Shown one piece after another: positions 10,093 to 22,422 of a DNA stretch of 64,000 nucleotides (positions are counted from its first letter, which is position 1; each line of letters opens with the position of its first letter). The notes beneath the pieces were generated by a model. The model had not been told where the DNA came from and did not search any database. It saw only the letters and a program-made list of their open reading frames with translations. The translations under genes were made by a program, and so were the position numbers. Origin of the DNA: Phytopseudomonas argentinensis (GTDB taxonomy: Bacteria > Pseudomonadota > Gammaproteobacteria > Pseudomonadales > Pseudomonadaceae); NCBI RefSeq assembly GCF_900113905.1, contig NZ_FORC01000001.1, positions 1,796,060 through 1,860,059 on the forward strand. The letters run 5' to 3'.

Positions 10093-10617
10093 TCATTGCA
10101 AGGTTGATTGGCGCAGCATCAAGGTGCCGTCGCGCTGACTGAATTCAAGGTGTTTCAAGGCGCTCATGCCCAGCAGGATCTCGTCGCCATCCATGCCCGG
10201 GGCGATCAGTGCGGACACGTCATGCAAAACGATATCGCCGAGCTGCAGGCGTTCCAGGCGGGTGCGATGCGCCGTGGCGATGCCGTTGGCGGTTCTGATC
10301 TGTACCGGCGCGCCAGCCTGCAGGCCCAGGCTGCTGGCGACCTGGCTGGGAATGGCGACCTGGGTGGCACCGGTGTCGAGCAGAAAGCTCACCGCCTCGC
10401 CGTTGATCTGCCCATCGACCAGGTAATGTCCACCGGGGCTGCTGGCCAGGCGCACTTCGACATAGCCGCTGCCATGTACCGACTCCGGCTGGCGATTGGG
10501 ATGCTGTTTGGCATCCTCCCAATTACCGAAAAAGTGCGTGGCCAGCAGCAGCCCGGCGCCCCAGGCGAGCACCAGCATCACCCGGCCGGCCCGGCGGCCT
10601 GCGGTCTGCTCGCTCAC
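10093..10617 (-). CDS. Retropepsin-like aspartic protease (clan AA, TIGR02281 type)
   Basis: This is a 174-residue membrane-anchored protein. A transmembrane segment ([18 protein letters not shown]) near residues 13-30 is followed by a single retropepsin-like lobe with the active-site motif [12 protein letters not shown] (Asp81). A single-lobe enzyme would need to dimerise. The GTG start at 10617 overlaps the stop of the upstream phytase-like gene by 4 bases (GTGA), a translational-coupling arrangement that fixes the start. It lies 7 bases upstream of parC. The substrate is unknown. Confidence 0.8.
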   Translation of the reverse strand: MSEQTAGRRAGRVMLVLAWGAGLLLATHFFGNWEDAKQHPNRQPESVHGSGYVEVRLASSPGGHYLVDGQINGEAVSFLLDTGATQVAIPSQVASSLGLQAGAPVQIRTANGIATAHRTRLERLQLGDIVLHDVSALIAPGMDGDEILLGMSALKHLEFSQRDGTLMLRQSTLQ

Positions 10618-11599
10618 GGGTTTGCGCCCCAACCGCCAGCCGGCGCGGCGAAGCGCCAGACCAGCGGGCGTTTCTCGCCATCGCCACGGGCGTGGCCACC
10701 ATTGTCGAGGCCTACCCAGGCGCCTTCGGCGTCCATCGACAGGGCTTCGGCAACCCCGTAATGCAGTGGATAACGGCGCTCGTCGGTCAGCGCTTCGGCA
10801 GCGAACGACCAGCAGCGCTCGGCCTCGCCGGTGGCAGGCGTGCGCCGGCAGATGCGATGGGCCTGACGCTCCAGGGTATAGAGTTTCTCTTCGAAGAATG
10901 CCAGGCCGGAGAAGTCCACTGGGGCGGAACGCCCACCCAGCGCCTCGGGGGAGGCTTCTTCTCCACCCTCGTTGAGCAGCACGCAGCCGCCCTCGCAGCG
11001 CCAGGTGGCGCGCCGGTTGTGCAGCACCACCAGGCCGCGCCGCTCTTTCTCCGCGGCCAGCCACAGGCGCTCGCCGGCCGGATCGACGGCAATACCTTCG
11101 AACAACGAATTGAAGTGCAGCAGCATGCCGCTGGCCCGTGCCTGGCGCACCATGCCTTCGGGCAGGTTCAGCCACTGCGCATCGGCCGCCGGCGGCACCT
11201 GCAGCACCGCGGCGCGGCTCTCGCTGACCAGATAGCGGTTGCCCTTGGCGTCACAGGAGATGCCCTCGAAATCCAGATGACCGCCGCGCACCAGACCCGA
11301 GACCCAGCCACGCATACGCAGGCCCCAGGGCAGCGGCATTGCTGGCGCGGGCGGCGCCACGAACCGCTCGGCCTCGGCCTGCCAGACGGTCGCCGAGGAG
11401 TCGAGACGATACAGGCGATCATCCTCGCGGTCGGACACCGCCCACAGCGCATCGCCGCACCAGGCCAGGCCCGACAGGTTACCCGCGGGCATGCCGTCCA
11501 CCGGATGCTCGCTGACCAGCTTGAGCTCCTCGGGCGGCGGTACCTCGGCCAGTGCCGGCGTCATGGCTGCAAACAGCACGGCGCCGAACAGGTGGCGCA

Positions 11600-11600
<1 letters not shown>
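10614..11600 (-). CDS. Secreted esterase-like/phytase-like protein (PF13449 type)
   Basis: This 328-residue exported protein has a signal peptide MRHLFGAVLFAAMTPALA. The mature part looks like the esterase-like activity of phytase family, a beta-propeller fold: NLSGLAWCGDALWAVSDRED, then HLDFEGISCDAKGNRYLVSE, then FEGIAVDPAGERLWLAAEKE, repeating blade-like motifs. Its ATG overlaps the parE stop by one base (TGATG). It is co-translated with topoisomerase IV genes but has no obvious link to them. The catalytic activity is unproven. Confidence 0.75.
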
Positions 11601-13543
<1,943 letters not shown>

Positions 13544-14125
13544 TCAGCGGGCGGGCGCAATGCCGGCAAAGGCGAACAACATCGGCAGGCGCTCGGCGAA
13601 ACCCTGGAAACCGTGGTCGCCGCCTGCTTCGATGCGCAGGGCGCAGTGTCGGTAATAAGCCTGGGCGCGCCGGTAGTCGAGGGTCTCGTCGCCGGTCTGC
13701 AGCCACACCTGATAACGCGCCGGGTCAGTGGGCGGCTCGACAGCCAGCTCGGCGAGGGCCGCCACGTGGTCCTCGGTCAGTTCCCAGGTTTCGCCGCTGT
13801 AAAGGTTGGTCTGCGTGCCCAGGTAGCCGTCGAACAGCTCGTGAGGCCGCACCGCCGGGTTGATCAGCAGTGCCTTGAGCCCATGCCGTTCGGCCAGGTG
13901 GGTCGCATAGTAGCCGCCCAGCGAGCTGCCGACCAGCGTGGGGCGTCCAAGCTCGGCGATCAGCGCCTCGAGCTGGGCGATCGCCTGGCGCGGATGGTGA
14001 TGCAGGGCCGGCACCCGCAGCTGTGCCTGCAGGCCCCACGAGGTCATGGCAGCCGACAGCTGGCTGGCCTTGGTGGAAGCCGGCGAGCTGTTGAGTCCGT
14101 GGATATAAAGAATGCTATTGGTCAT
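13544..14125 (-). CDS. yqiA: YqiA-family esterase (alpha/beta hydrolase)
   Basis: This is a 193-residue hydrolase. It opens with SILYIHGLNSSPAS (oxyanion-hole region) and has the nucleophile elbow GSSLGG with Ser68. The late segment GGDHGFQGF gives the catalytic His. YqiA from E. coli hydrolyses short-chain esters in vitro; the natural substrate is unknown. It sits immediately upstream of parE, the same order as in enterobacteria and Pseudomonas. Confidence 0.88.
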   Translation of the reverse strand: MTNSILYIHGLNSSPASTKASQLSAAMTSWGLQAQLRVPALHHHPRQAIAQLEALIAELGRPTLVGSSLGGYYATHLAERHGLKALLINPAVRPHELFDGYLGTQTNLYSGETWELTEDHVAALAELAVEPPTDPARYQVWLQTGDETLDYRRAQAYYRHCALRIEAGGDHGFQGFAERLPMLFAFAGIAPAR

Positions 14126-14205
14126 AACGGGAGGCTACTAGCGCCAGCCTGCAGGCTGCAAGCCTTGACGTCGCGACCATGCGCCTCGGCGAGTGCCCCC
14201 GCGCC

Positions 14206-15024
14206 TCAGTAGCCGCCAACGCGGTAGTCAGGCGTGAACACGAAGTCGTCAACACGCGAGACGCCAGTTTCCAGCTGGCCATCGTCATGCAGACGCAGCC
14301 AGCGGTAGCCGGGCGCCGCGCTGTCGGCCTGAAAGTCCTCACTGCCGGGGGTGAACTGCACGCAGGTCGACGGCGATGCCAGCAGCCGCACGCTACCGCG
14401 CTGCTCGTCGATGCTCTGGTGCACATGCCCCCAGAGCACAGCGCGCACCTGGGGGAAACGCTCCAGCACCGCGAACAGCGCTTCGGGATTGCGCAAGCCG
14501 ATCGGCGCCATCCACTGGCATCCGATATCCACCGGATGGTGATGCAGGCAGATCAGGTGATGGCGATCCGGCGCCTCGCTCAAGGCGCGCTCGAGCAGCA
14601 CCAGCTGAGCTTCCTGGAGATAGCCCGGTACCGCGCCCGGAATCGACGAGTCGAGCAGCGTGATCCGCCAGCTGCCGAGGTCGACCACAGGTTCGAGCAG
14701 GTCGGTGCCCACGCATGCGGCCTGCATGGTGGGGATGTCGTCATGGTTGCCGGGAATCCAGCGTGCCGGCGCATCAATACTGGCGCTCAGGTCGACAAAG
14801 CGCGCATAGGAGGCGGAACTGCCGTCCTGGGACAAGTCGCCGGTCGCCAGGATCAGGTCGATGGCCGATTGCTCCTTGAGCACCTGCTCAACGACCCGGC
14901 GCAGGCTGTCGGCGGTATCCATGCCCAGTAGCCTGCCGCTGGAGTCGGCGAACAGATGGCTATCGGTGAGCTGCACCAGCAACACCGAGGAATCGGCCGA
15001 GGGGGAAATGGACGCACGCGACAA
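14206..15024 (-). CDS. cpdA: 3',5'-cyclic-AMP phosphodiesterase CpdA
   Basis: This is a 272-residue class III cAMP phosphodiesterase with the calcineurin-like metal-binding series in order: LTDSHLF, ATGDLSQDGS, GNHDD, CLHHHPVDIG, LWGHVHQS. It hydrolyses cAMP to AMP and so limits Vfr activation. I chose a TTG start at 15024 because an excellent AAGGAG (15032-15037) lies 7 bases upstream and because it gives the family length. The in-frame ATG at 15135 would add residues unlike the family. A possible Vfr site lies about 70 bases upstream. Confidence 0.93.
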   Translation of the reverse strand: MSRASISPSADSSVLLVQLTDSHLFADSSGRLLGMDTADSLRRVVEQVLKEQSAIDLILATGDLSQDGSSASYARFVDLSASIDAPARWIPGNHDDIPTMQAACVGTDLLEPVVDLGSWRITLLDSSIPGAVPGYLQEAQLVLLERALSEAPDRHHLICLHHHPVDIGCQWMAPIGLRNPEALFAVLERFPQVRAVLWGHVHQSIDEQRGSVRLLASPSTCVQFTPGSEDFQADSAAPGYRWLRLHDDGQLETGVSRVDDFVFTPDYRVGGY

Positions 15025-15086
15025 GGTGCTTCTCCTTGAATGAGTGCGAATTATGGAATCGCTGGCAGGCTTGGTAAACCCGTAAA

Positions 15087-15102
15087 TCAGCACTGGTTCA
15101 CA
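15087..15102 (-). promoter_or_regulatory. Candidate Vfr/CRP-like site upstream of cpdA
   Basis: On the minus strand the site reads TGTGAACCAGTGCTGA: a perfect CRP-type left half (TGTGA), a 6-base spacer and a degraded right half (GCTGA instead of TCACA). It is centred about 70 bases upstream of the chosen cpdA start. Vfr is known to activate cpdA in P. aeruginosa. With only one good half-site the call is tentative. Confidence 0.4.
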
Positions 15103-15138
15103 GAAATCAGACGCTTTTTTATGGCCAATGGCCATCAG

Positions 15139-15591
15139 CTACATCAGCGGTTCGGTTTCGTGACCGCAAGCAAGGCAATGGCTCAGCCATTCGCCGAGAA
15201 ACACGTTGAGCTGGGTTTTCTCGTCGGGCTGGTGCATGGCGGCGTTGGGATAGGGGTAGATACCACGAAAGCGCCGGGCGCTCTGGGCACCGGTGACTTC
15301 AGCCATGCGCGCATCGTGATAGACGCGCACTTCCAGTTGTGGCACCGGCAACCATGGCAGGCTATGTTCCTGGCGCACTTGCACCGTGGAGGTATAGGGG
15401 CAGCTTTCCACCACCTCCAGCGCCAGCACGCCCAGCTGCCGCTCGCCCTGGCTGAGGGCCACACGCCGCGCGCACTGGGCCTCGCGCATGCCAGGCAGCA
15501 GGCGCATCAGCCGCGCGTAATTGGCTTCGCAAGCCGCCTGCAGCTCGATCAGATCGACCCGGTAGCGCTCGCGCAGCAGGTTCACCCCCAT
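15139..15591 (-). CDS. DUF1249 family protein
   Basis: This is a 150-residue cytosolic protein matching the DUF1249 family found between cpdA and the ADP-ribose pyrophosphatase gene in Pseudomonas and enterics. Recognisable segments are YRVDLIELQAACEANYARLM, then LEVRVYHDARMAEV and YPNAAMHQPDEKTQLNVFLG. The ATG at 15591 lies inside the end of the upstream Nudix gene (10-base overlap), indicating one transcript and coupled translation. The function is not known. Confidence 0.82.
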   Translation of the reverse strand: MGVNLLRERYRVDLIELQAACEANYARLMRLLPGMREAQCARRVALSQGERQLGVLALEVVESCPYTSTVQVRQEHSLPWLPVPQLEVRVYHDARMAEVTGAQSARRFRGIYPYPNAAMHQPDEKTQLNVFLGEWLSHCLACGHETEPLM

Positions 15592-16199
15592 AGACCCCTG
15601 ACCTCGGCGCGATTGAGCGCCAGCCACTGCAGGGCGATGATGCTCGCCGCATTGTTGATCTTGCCGTCCTTGACCGCCTGCAGGGCGTCTTCGAACGGCC
15701 ACACCTGCACGCGGATGTCTTCGCCCTCTTCCTCCAGGCCATGCACGCCACCCACACCGGCGCTGCTGCAGCGGCCAAGGAACAGATGCACGAATTCGTC
15801 CGAGCCGCCCGGGGAGGGGAAGTAGCGGGTGATCGGCCACAGCGAGGTGAGCGTCAGCCCGGCCTCCTCTTCGGCCTCACGCAGGGCGACTTCATCGGGC
15901 TCCTCGTTCTTGTCGATCAAACCGGCCACCAGTTCCACCAGCCAGGGATTGGTGGCCTTGTGCATGGCGCCGACGCGGAACTGTTCGATCAGCACCACCG
16001 TGTCGGTCACCGCATCGTAGGGCAGCACGCATACCGCATCGTGACGAATGAACAGCTCGCGACGCAGCACCGGGCCCATTTCGCCGGAAAACTGCCGATG
16101 GCGCAGGTGAAAGCGATCCAGGCGGTAGAAGCCGCGGAAGCATTCCTCACGCTCGATGATTTCCACCGCGTCCGGGCCGGGGTTGAAGGTTTCGGTCAT
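15582..16199 (-). CDS. nudF: ADP-ribose pyrophosphatase (Nudix, NudF/AspP)
   Basis: This 205-residue enzyme has a complete Nudix box beginning GLIDKNEEPDEVALREAEEE (consensus G-x5-E-x7-REUxEExGU). A proline follows after a typical interval (FPSPGGSDE), as in ADP-ribose-specific members. It cleaves ADP-ribose to AMP and ribose 5-phosphate. The ATG at 16199 is chosen (GAGAGA upstream). It heads a group with the DUF1249 gene and cpdA, all minus strand, conserved in Pseudomonas. Confidence 0.92.
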   Translation of the reverse strand: MTETFNPGPDAVEIIEREECFRGFYRLDRFHLRHRQFSGEMGPVLRRELFIRHDAVCVLPYDAVTDTVVLIEQFRVGAMHKATNPWLVELVAGLIDKNEEPDEVALREAEEEAGLTLTSLWPITRYFPSPGGSDEFVHLFLGRCSSAGVGGVHGLEEEGEDIRVQVWPFEDALQAVKDGKINNAASIIALQWLALNRAEVRGLWG

Positions 16200-16372
16200 C
16201 TGCTGGTCTCTCGTTGATCTGCACACATTGAGCCCATCCTAGGGGCTGTTAAGGCTCTCCCGCAAGCGACGCCGCGAAAGCCTGGCCGATCCGCGCGCAT
16301 TGGCGAATAATCGCGAACTCCCCTGCCATCAGGCAGTCGAACGCCCGTCCTCTGCCAACGGCTTTTTCCTGC

Positions 16373-17128
16373 ATGAAGATCTCCAGCATTGCCCGCCTCG
16401 CCACCATCCTCGGCTTCGCCCTGCTGCTCGGCGCCTGCCAGAGCCTGTCCAAACCCGATACCCCAGCGGGGGTGGCCACTACCCACGAAAAATGGGAGCA
16501 CAAGCCAGCCGATTGCACCGCCCAGGACTGCCCGCTGGTCAACGTGGAACTGCAGGAGGTATCCGGTCAGCCCGAGCTCAATGCGCGCATCGAGGCGACC
16601 CTGCTTGACCTGGTGAAAGCCGCCACCGGCAGCCGGCCGGCATCGCTGGCCGAACACGAGCGCGAGTTCCTTGCCAACGGCAAACCGGGCTGGGCCAGCT
16701 ACCTGCAGGCCAAGGTACTCAGCCAGCATGACCAACTGGTGGTGATCGAGCTGTCCAGCTATCACTTCATCGGCGGCGCCCACGGCGTGCCCGGGCGCAC
16801 CTACCTCAACTATGACCGCGAGCAGAACAAGGTACTGAGCCTGCAGGACATGCTTGTGCCCGGCGAGGAAGCGGCTTTCTGGCAGATCGCTCAGCGTGCC
16901 CACCAGGCCTGGCTGATCGCCCAGGGCCACGGCAATGATGTGGAATACCGCAAGACCTGGCCGTTCGAGCGCACCGCCAACATCGCCCTGAATCCCGATG
17001 CGGTGATGCTCAAGTACGACGTCGCGCGCCTGGCGCCCTACTCCGACGGCCATCCGGAAATCCTTATCCCCTACAGCCAGCTGCAGGGCATCCTGCGCCC
17101 GGCGTATATGCCCGGCACAACGCGCTAA
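16373..17128 (+). CDS. DUF3298/RsiV-like lipoprotein
   Basis: This is a 251-residue lipoprotein. The signal peptide ends LLLGAC with Cys22 as the lipidation site. The mature domain has the DUF4163/DUF3298 pattern: repeated-strand N-terminal part, then SSYHFIGGAHGVPGRTYLNY and, near the C-terminus, YDVARLAPYSDGHPEILIPY. Related domains occur in RsiV anti-sigma factors and PdaC deacetylases, but no catalytic part is present here. It is divergent from the Nudix gene and convergent with thiC. The function is unknown. Confidence 0.78.
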   Translation: MKISSIARLATILGFALLLGACQSLSKPDTPAGVATTHEKWEHKPADCTAQDCPLVNVELQEVSGQPELNARIEATLLDLVKAATGSRPASLAEHEREFLANGKPGWASYLQAKVLSQHDQLVVIELSSYHFIGGAHGVPGRTYLNYDREQNKVLSLQDMLVPGEEAAFWQIAQRAHQAWLIAQGHGNDVEYRKTWPFERTANIALNPDAVMLKYDVARLAPYSDGHPEILIPYSQLQGILRPAYMPGTTR

Positions 17129-17142
17129 AGAGAGGTAATCAG

Positions 17143-17172
17143 CCGCATGCGCGATACAGGTCGCGCATGCGG
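17143..17172. repeat. Perfect 12-bp-stem hairpin between convergent genes
   Basis: The inverted repeat CCGCATGCGCGA / TCGCGCATGCGG surrounds the 6-base loop TACAGG. It lies 14 bases after the lipoprotein stop and 8 bases from the thiC stop. There is no T-tract on either side, so it is not a standard terminator but may still stop transcription or protect 3' ends from both directions. Confidence 0.75.
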
Positions 17173-17180
17173 TTGAGGTC

Positions 17181-19178
<1,998 letters not shown>

Positions 19179-19198
19179 TCAAACAGCCAGGGCGCGGG

Positions 19199-19218
19199 CA
19201 CACCACGAGTGTGGTGTG
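19199..19218 (-). repeat. 8-bp-stem hairpin in the thiC leader
   Basis: Perfect arms CACACCAC / GTGGTGTG flank a 4-base loop. It lies about 36 bases downstream of the riboswitch aptamer in the thiC transcript. No T-tract follows, so it is not a classic terminator. It may be part of the expression platform or mRNA folding around it. Confidence 0.6.
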
Positions 19219-19254
19219 GGGGAATCCATCCAGCGGGTGCCGGGGCGGATACCT

Positions 19255-19344
19255 CTTGTTCCCTACGCAGGCCTTAACCTGATCAGGTTCAACGGGATCC
19301 GGAACTTTCCGATCTCAGCCTCCGATTCGAGGCACCCCGACAAG
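19255..19344 (-). ncRNA. TPP (thiamine pyrophosphate) riboswitch
   Basis: Read on the minus strand it has the Thi-box elements in order: GGGGTGCC, GGCTGAGA, CCCGTTGAACCTGATCAGG, then GCGTAGGGA. A closing P1 helix forms between CTTGT (from 19344) and ACAAG (to 19255). It sits in the thiC leader, the usual place. Binding of TPP is expected to lower thiC expression. About 188 bases separate the aptamer from the thiC start. Confidence 0.95.
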
Positions 19345-19489
19345 AACTCTGCCAGTCTACTGACAGCCGTAGGTGGCGGCAATCTGAAGTCGACCCATTG
19401 GTCGCATCGCGGTCACCGGCGCCGCGCCTTGACCACCCCGGTGACCGGGCTTAGTCTCGCCTGCTACTGCCCCTCTAGGATTCACCGAC

Positions 19490-20920
19490 ATGCTGCGCAG
19501 ACTCTCCCTGGCCGTTGCCGTGACCGCCACTTCAACCGCCACGGCCTGGGCGGACCCCGCGCCGTTGTCGGTGCGCACCGATTTGATGTCGGTATACCAG
19601 GAAGCCGCTGCCAACAATGCCGACCTGGCCGCCGCCCGCGCCGACTATCAGGCGCGTCGCGAAGGCGTGCCCCAGGCCCGCGCCGGCCTGCTGCCGAACC
19701 TCAGCGCCGGTGCCCAGGTGAAAGACACGCGCACCGCCCTGGAACAACCCGCCGCTACCCAGTCGCGTAGCGCCACCGTGTACCAGGCCAACCTCAGCCA
19801 GCCACTGTTTCGTGCCGACCGCTGGTTCCAATTACAGGCCGCCGAGGCGGTCAGTGAGCAGGCGGCGCTGGAGCTGTCGGCCAACGAACAGAACCTGATC
19901 CTGCAAAGTGCCGAGGCCTACTTCTCGGTGCTGCGTGCCCAGGACAATCTGGCCTCGACCAAGGCCGAGGAAGCCGCCTTCAACCGCCAGCTCGACCAGG
20001 CCAACGAGCGCTTCGACGTCGGCCTGTCGGACAAGACCGACGTGCTCCAGGCCCAGGCCGGTTTCGATACCGCGCGGGCCAATCGCATCATCGCCCAGCG
20101 TCAGGTCGAAGACGCCTTCGAGGCGCTGATCACCCTGACCAACCGCGAATACCGCAGCGTCGAAGGCATTCAGCACAGCCTGCCGATCCTTACTCCGACG
20201 CCCAACGACGCCACCGCCTGGGTGAACACCGCTGCGGCCCAGAACCTCAATCTGCAGGCCAGCAACTTCGCGGTGGATGCCGCCGAGGAAACCCTGCGCC
20301 AGCGCAAGGCCGGCCATGCGCCGACCCTGGACGCAGTGGCCAGCTACCAGCGCGGCGACAACGACGCCTTCGGCCTGAGCAACCCCAACTACACCGGGCA
20401 GAGCTATGGCAGCGACGTGTCGCAGCGCACCATCGGCCTGGAGCTGAACATCCCGCTGTACAGCGGCGGCCTGACCAGCTCACAAGCGCGCGAGGCGTAC
20501 CAACGCCTCAGCCAGTCCGAGCAGCGCCGCGAAGGGCTGCGCCGCGAGGTGGTACAGAACACCCGCAACCTGTACCGCGCGGTGAATACCGACGTGGAAA
20601 CCGTGCAGGCGCGCCGCCAGTCGATCATCTCCAACCAGAGCGCACTGGAAGCCACGGAAATCGGTTACCAGGTCGGCACCCGCAACATCGTCGACGTGCT
20701 CGATGCCCAGCGCCAGCTGTACAGCGCCGTGCGCAACTACAACGACGCACGCTACGACTACATCCTCAACAACCTGCGTCTGAAGCAGGCTGCCGGCACC
20801 CTCAGCCCGGCCGACCTGGAAGCGCTGGGCGCCTACCTGAAACCGGACTACAACCCGGATCGCGACTTCCTGCCAACGGATCTGGCCAAGGCGGGCGAAG
20901 CGAGGCTGCAGGGCAAGTAA
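19490..20920 (+). CDS. tolC: TolC-family outer membrane channel (OpmH-like)
   Basis: This is a 476-residue outer-membrane efflux protein with a signal peptide ending ATAWA. It shows the two internally similar TolC repeats, with DLMSVYQEAAANNADLAAAR at the start of the first and long helical segments (RFDVGLSDKTDVLQAQAGFD; YQVGTRNIVDVLDAQRQLY). It forms the trimeric exit duct for type I secretion and efflux systems. Position next to thiC matches PAO1 PA4974 (OpmH). It is monocistronic and followed by a REP-like hairpin. Confidence 0.93.
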   Translation: MLRRLSLAVAVTATSTATAWADPAPLSVRTDLMSVYQEAAANNADLAAARADYQARREGVPQARAGLLPNLSAGAQVKDTRTALEQPAATQSRSATVYQANLSQPLFRADRWFQLQAAEAVSEQAALELSANEQNLILQSAEAYFSVLRAQDNLASTKAEEAAFNRQLDQANERFDVGLSDKTDVLQAQAGFDTARANRIIAQRQVEDAFEALITLTNREYRSVEGIQHSLPILTPTPNDATAWVNTAAAQNLNLQASNFAVDAAEETLRQRKAGHAPTLDAVASYQRGDNDAFGLSNPNYTGQSYGSDVSQRTIGLELNIPLYSGGLTSSQAREAYQRLSQSEQRREGLRREVVQNTRNLYRAVNTDVETVQARRQSIISNQSALEATEIGYQVGTRNIVDVLDAQRQLYSAVRNYNDARYDYILNNLRLKQAAGTLSPADLEALGAYLKPDYNPDRDFLPTDLAKAGEARLQGK

Positions 20921-20972
20921 GCTGGCGGGCAGTCAGGACGAGGAGTACAGAGGCACCTGTTAAGCAGCCAAT

Positions 20973-21022
20973 TGTGGGAGCGCGCCATGCGCGCGAAATC
21001 GCGGGCGTGGCCCGCTCCCACA
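20973..21022. repeat. REP-like palindromic element
   Basis: TGTGGGAGCG at the left pairs with CGCTCCCACA-type sequence at the right, with internal GC-rich palindromes (GCGCCATGCGCGC; GGGCGTGGCCC). This is the typical Pseudomonas REP/stem-loop form found in intergenic spaces. It lies between convergent tolC and waaA, where it may also act as a transcription end. No other full copy was noticed in the window. Confidence 0.75.
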
Positions 21023-21084
21023 GGGATGCACCAATATCGGATGCCGCGACCTTGCTGCCAACTGCCGGGCTAGCGAGGCGCCCC

Positions 21085-22365
21085 CTAGCCGATCAGCCTT
21101 CCCAATCCATCCAGCAGACGCTTCAACGCGCCCTGGTTGGCCTTGAGCACCGCCAGCCCGGCATCGCGCATGGCCGCCGCACGTGCTGGCTCGCTCAACA
21201 GCGCTGCCACCTGCGTACCTAACGCCTGGGCATCCGCCACTTCGCAAAGTGCACCGCGCTCCAGCAACTGCGCGGTTATTTCCAAGAAGTTGAAACGGTG
21301 CGGCCCCATGATCACCGGCAGGCCCAATGCGGCCGGTTCTAGCGGATTATGGCCACCGGTCTCGACCAGGCTGCCGCCGACAAAGGCGATATCGGCCAGG
21401 GCGTAGAGAAACATCAATTCGCCCATGCTGTCGCCAAGCAGCACCTGCACATCGGGACCGACCGCTTCGCCCGACGAGCGTCGCACAAAGGTCAGCCCCG
21501 CTTCACGCAGTTGCGTCGCGGCCGTATCGAAACGCTCCAGATGGCGCGGCACCAGGATCAGCAAGGCGTCCGGCTGGCTGGCGAGCAGCTGCCGGTACGC
21601 CTGGATCACCAGCGCATCCTCGCCTTCACGGGTGCTCGCAGCGATCCACACCGGCCGCTGCCGCGCCTGCCATTGCTCGCGCAGCGCGCTGGCGCGGGCA
21701 CTCACCTCGGCGTCCACCTGCTGGTCGAACTTGATGGAGCCGGTCACCTCGACGGCTTCGGGTCGCGCACCAAGGGCGATAAAACGCTCGGCTTCGACCT
21801 GCGTCTGCACTGCGAGCAGGTTCAGCTCGGCGAGCATCGGCGCAGTGAGCTTGGCGAAACGCCCATAGCCCCTGGCCGAGCGCGCGGACAACCGACCATT
21901 GGCCAACGCCACCGGAATGCCGCGAAGGGCACATTGGTGGATGTAGTTGGGCCACAGCTCGGTCTCCATGATCACCGCCAGCTTCGGTTGCGCCCTCTTG
22001 AGAAAGCGCGCTGCGGCCCAGGGCAGGTCGTAGGGCAGGTAGCAGTGCTGCACCCGGCCGGCGAACTGCGCCTCGGGAAACAGCGCACGGATGCGCTCGG
22101 AGCCGGTGGGCGTCATGCAGGTCAGGGTGATTGGCAGGTCCGGGTAGCGGGCCAGCAGCTCGCGTACCAACGGCGCGGCGGCGATGCTTTCACCCACCGA
22201 CACGGCATGCACCCAGATGCCACCGGGACGCAGTGGCGGCAGCAGCGCAAAGCGCTCGCCAACGCGCTTGGTGTAGGCCGGCGCGCGCCAGGCACGCCAG
22301 GCCAGGCGCAGGCCGATCAGTGGCAGGCAGAGGTGAAACAGCAGGTTATAGAGATGTCGGTTCAT
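21085..22365 (-). CDS. waaA: Kdo transferase WaaA
   Basis: This 426-residue enzyme adds 3-deoxy-D-manno-octulosonate residues to lipid IVA at the inner membrane. An N-terminal hydrophobic anchor (YNLLFHLCLPLIGLRLAW) is followed by IWVHAVSVGESIAAAPLV, where the glutamate is the family's catalytic base. The GT-B second half has FVGGSLVETGGHNPLEPAALG, the donor-binding signature. It is essential for LPS assembly in most Gram-negatives. Confidence 0.96.
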   Translation of the reverse strand: MNRHLYNLLFHLCLPLIGLRLAWRAWRAPAYTKRVGERFALLPPLRPGGIWVHAVSVGESIAAAPLVRELLARYPDLPITLTCMTPTGSERIRALFPEAQFAGRVQHCYLPYDLPWAAARFLKRAQPKLAVIMETELWPNYIHQCALRGIPVALANGRLSARSARGYGRFAKLTAPMLAELNLLAVQTQVEAERFIALGARPEAVEVTGSIKFDQQVDAEVSARASALREQWQARQRPVWIAASTREGEDALVIQAYRQLLASQPDALLILVPRHLERFDTAATQLREAGLTFVRRSSGEAVGPDVQVLLGDSMGELMFLYALADIAFVGGSLVETGGHNPLEPAALGLPVIMGPHRFNFLEITAQLLERGALCEVADAQALGTQVAALLSEPARAAAMRDAGLAVLKANQGALKRLLDGLGRLIG

Positions 22366-22422
22366 GGCGGCGAAGCTTAGGGTTGCCAGCGAACCAGCAC
22401 AAGTCGCGCCATGGACCGGCGC

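Noticed and set aside
7698..10142. A very long plus-strand open frame opposite parC
   Set aside because: It mirrors parC codon structure on the other strand; no family features and no RBS. GC-rich genes often give such shadows.
15121..15135. Palindrome ATGGCCAATGGCCAT just after the DUF1249 gene
   Set aside because: A-tract lies on the wrong side for a terminator and part of the palindrome is next to coding sequence; no known operator matches it.
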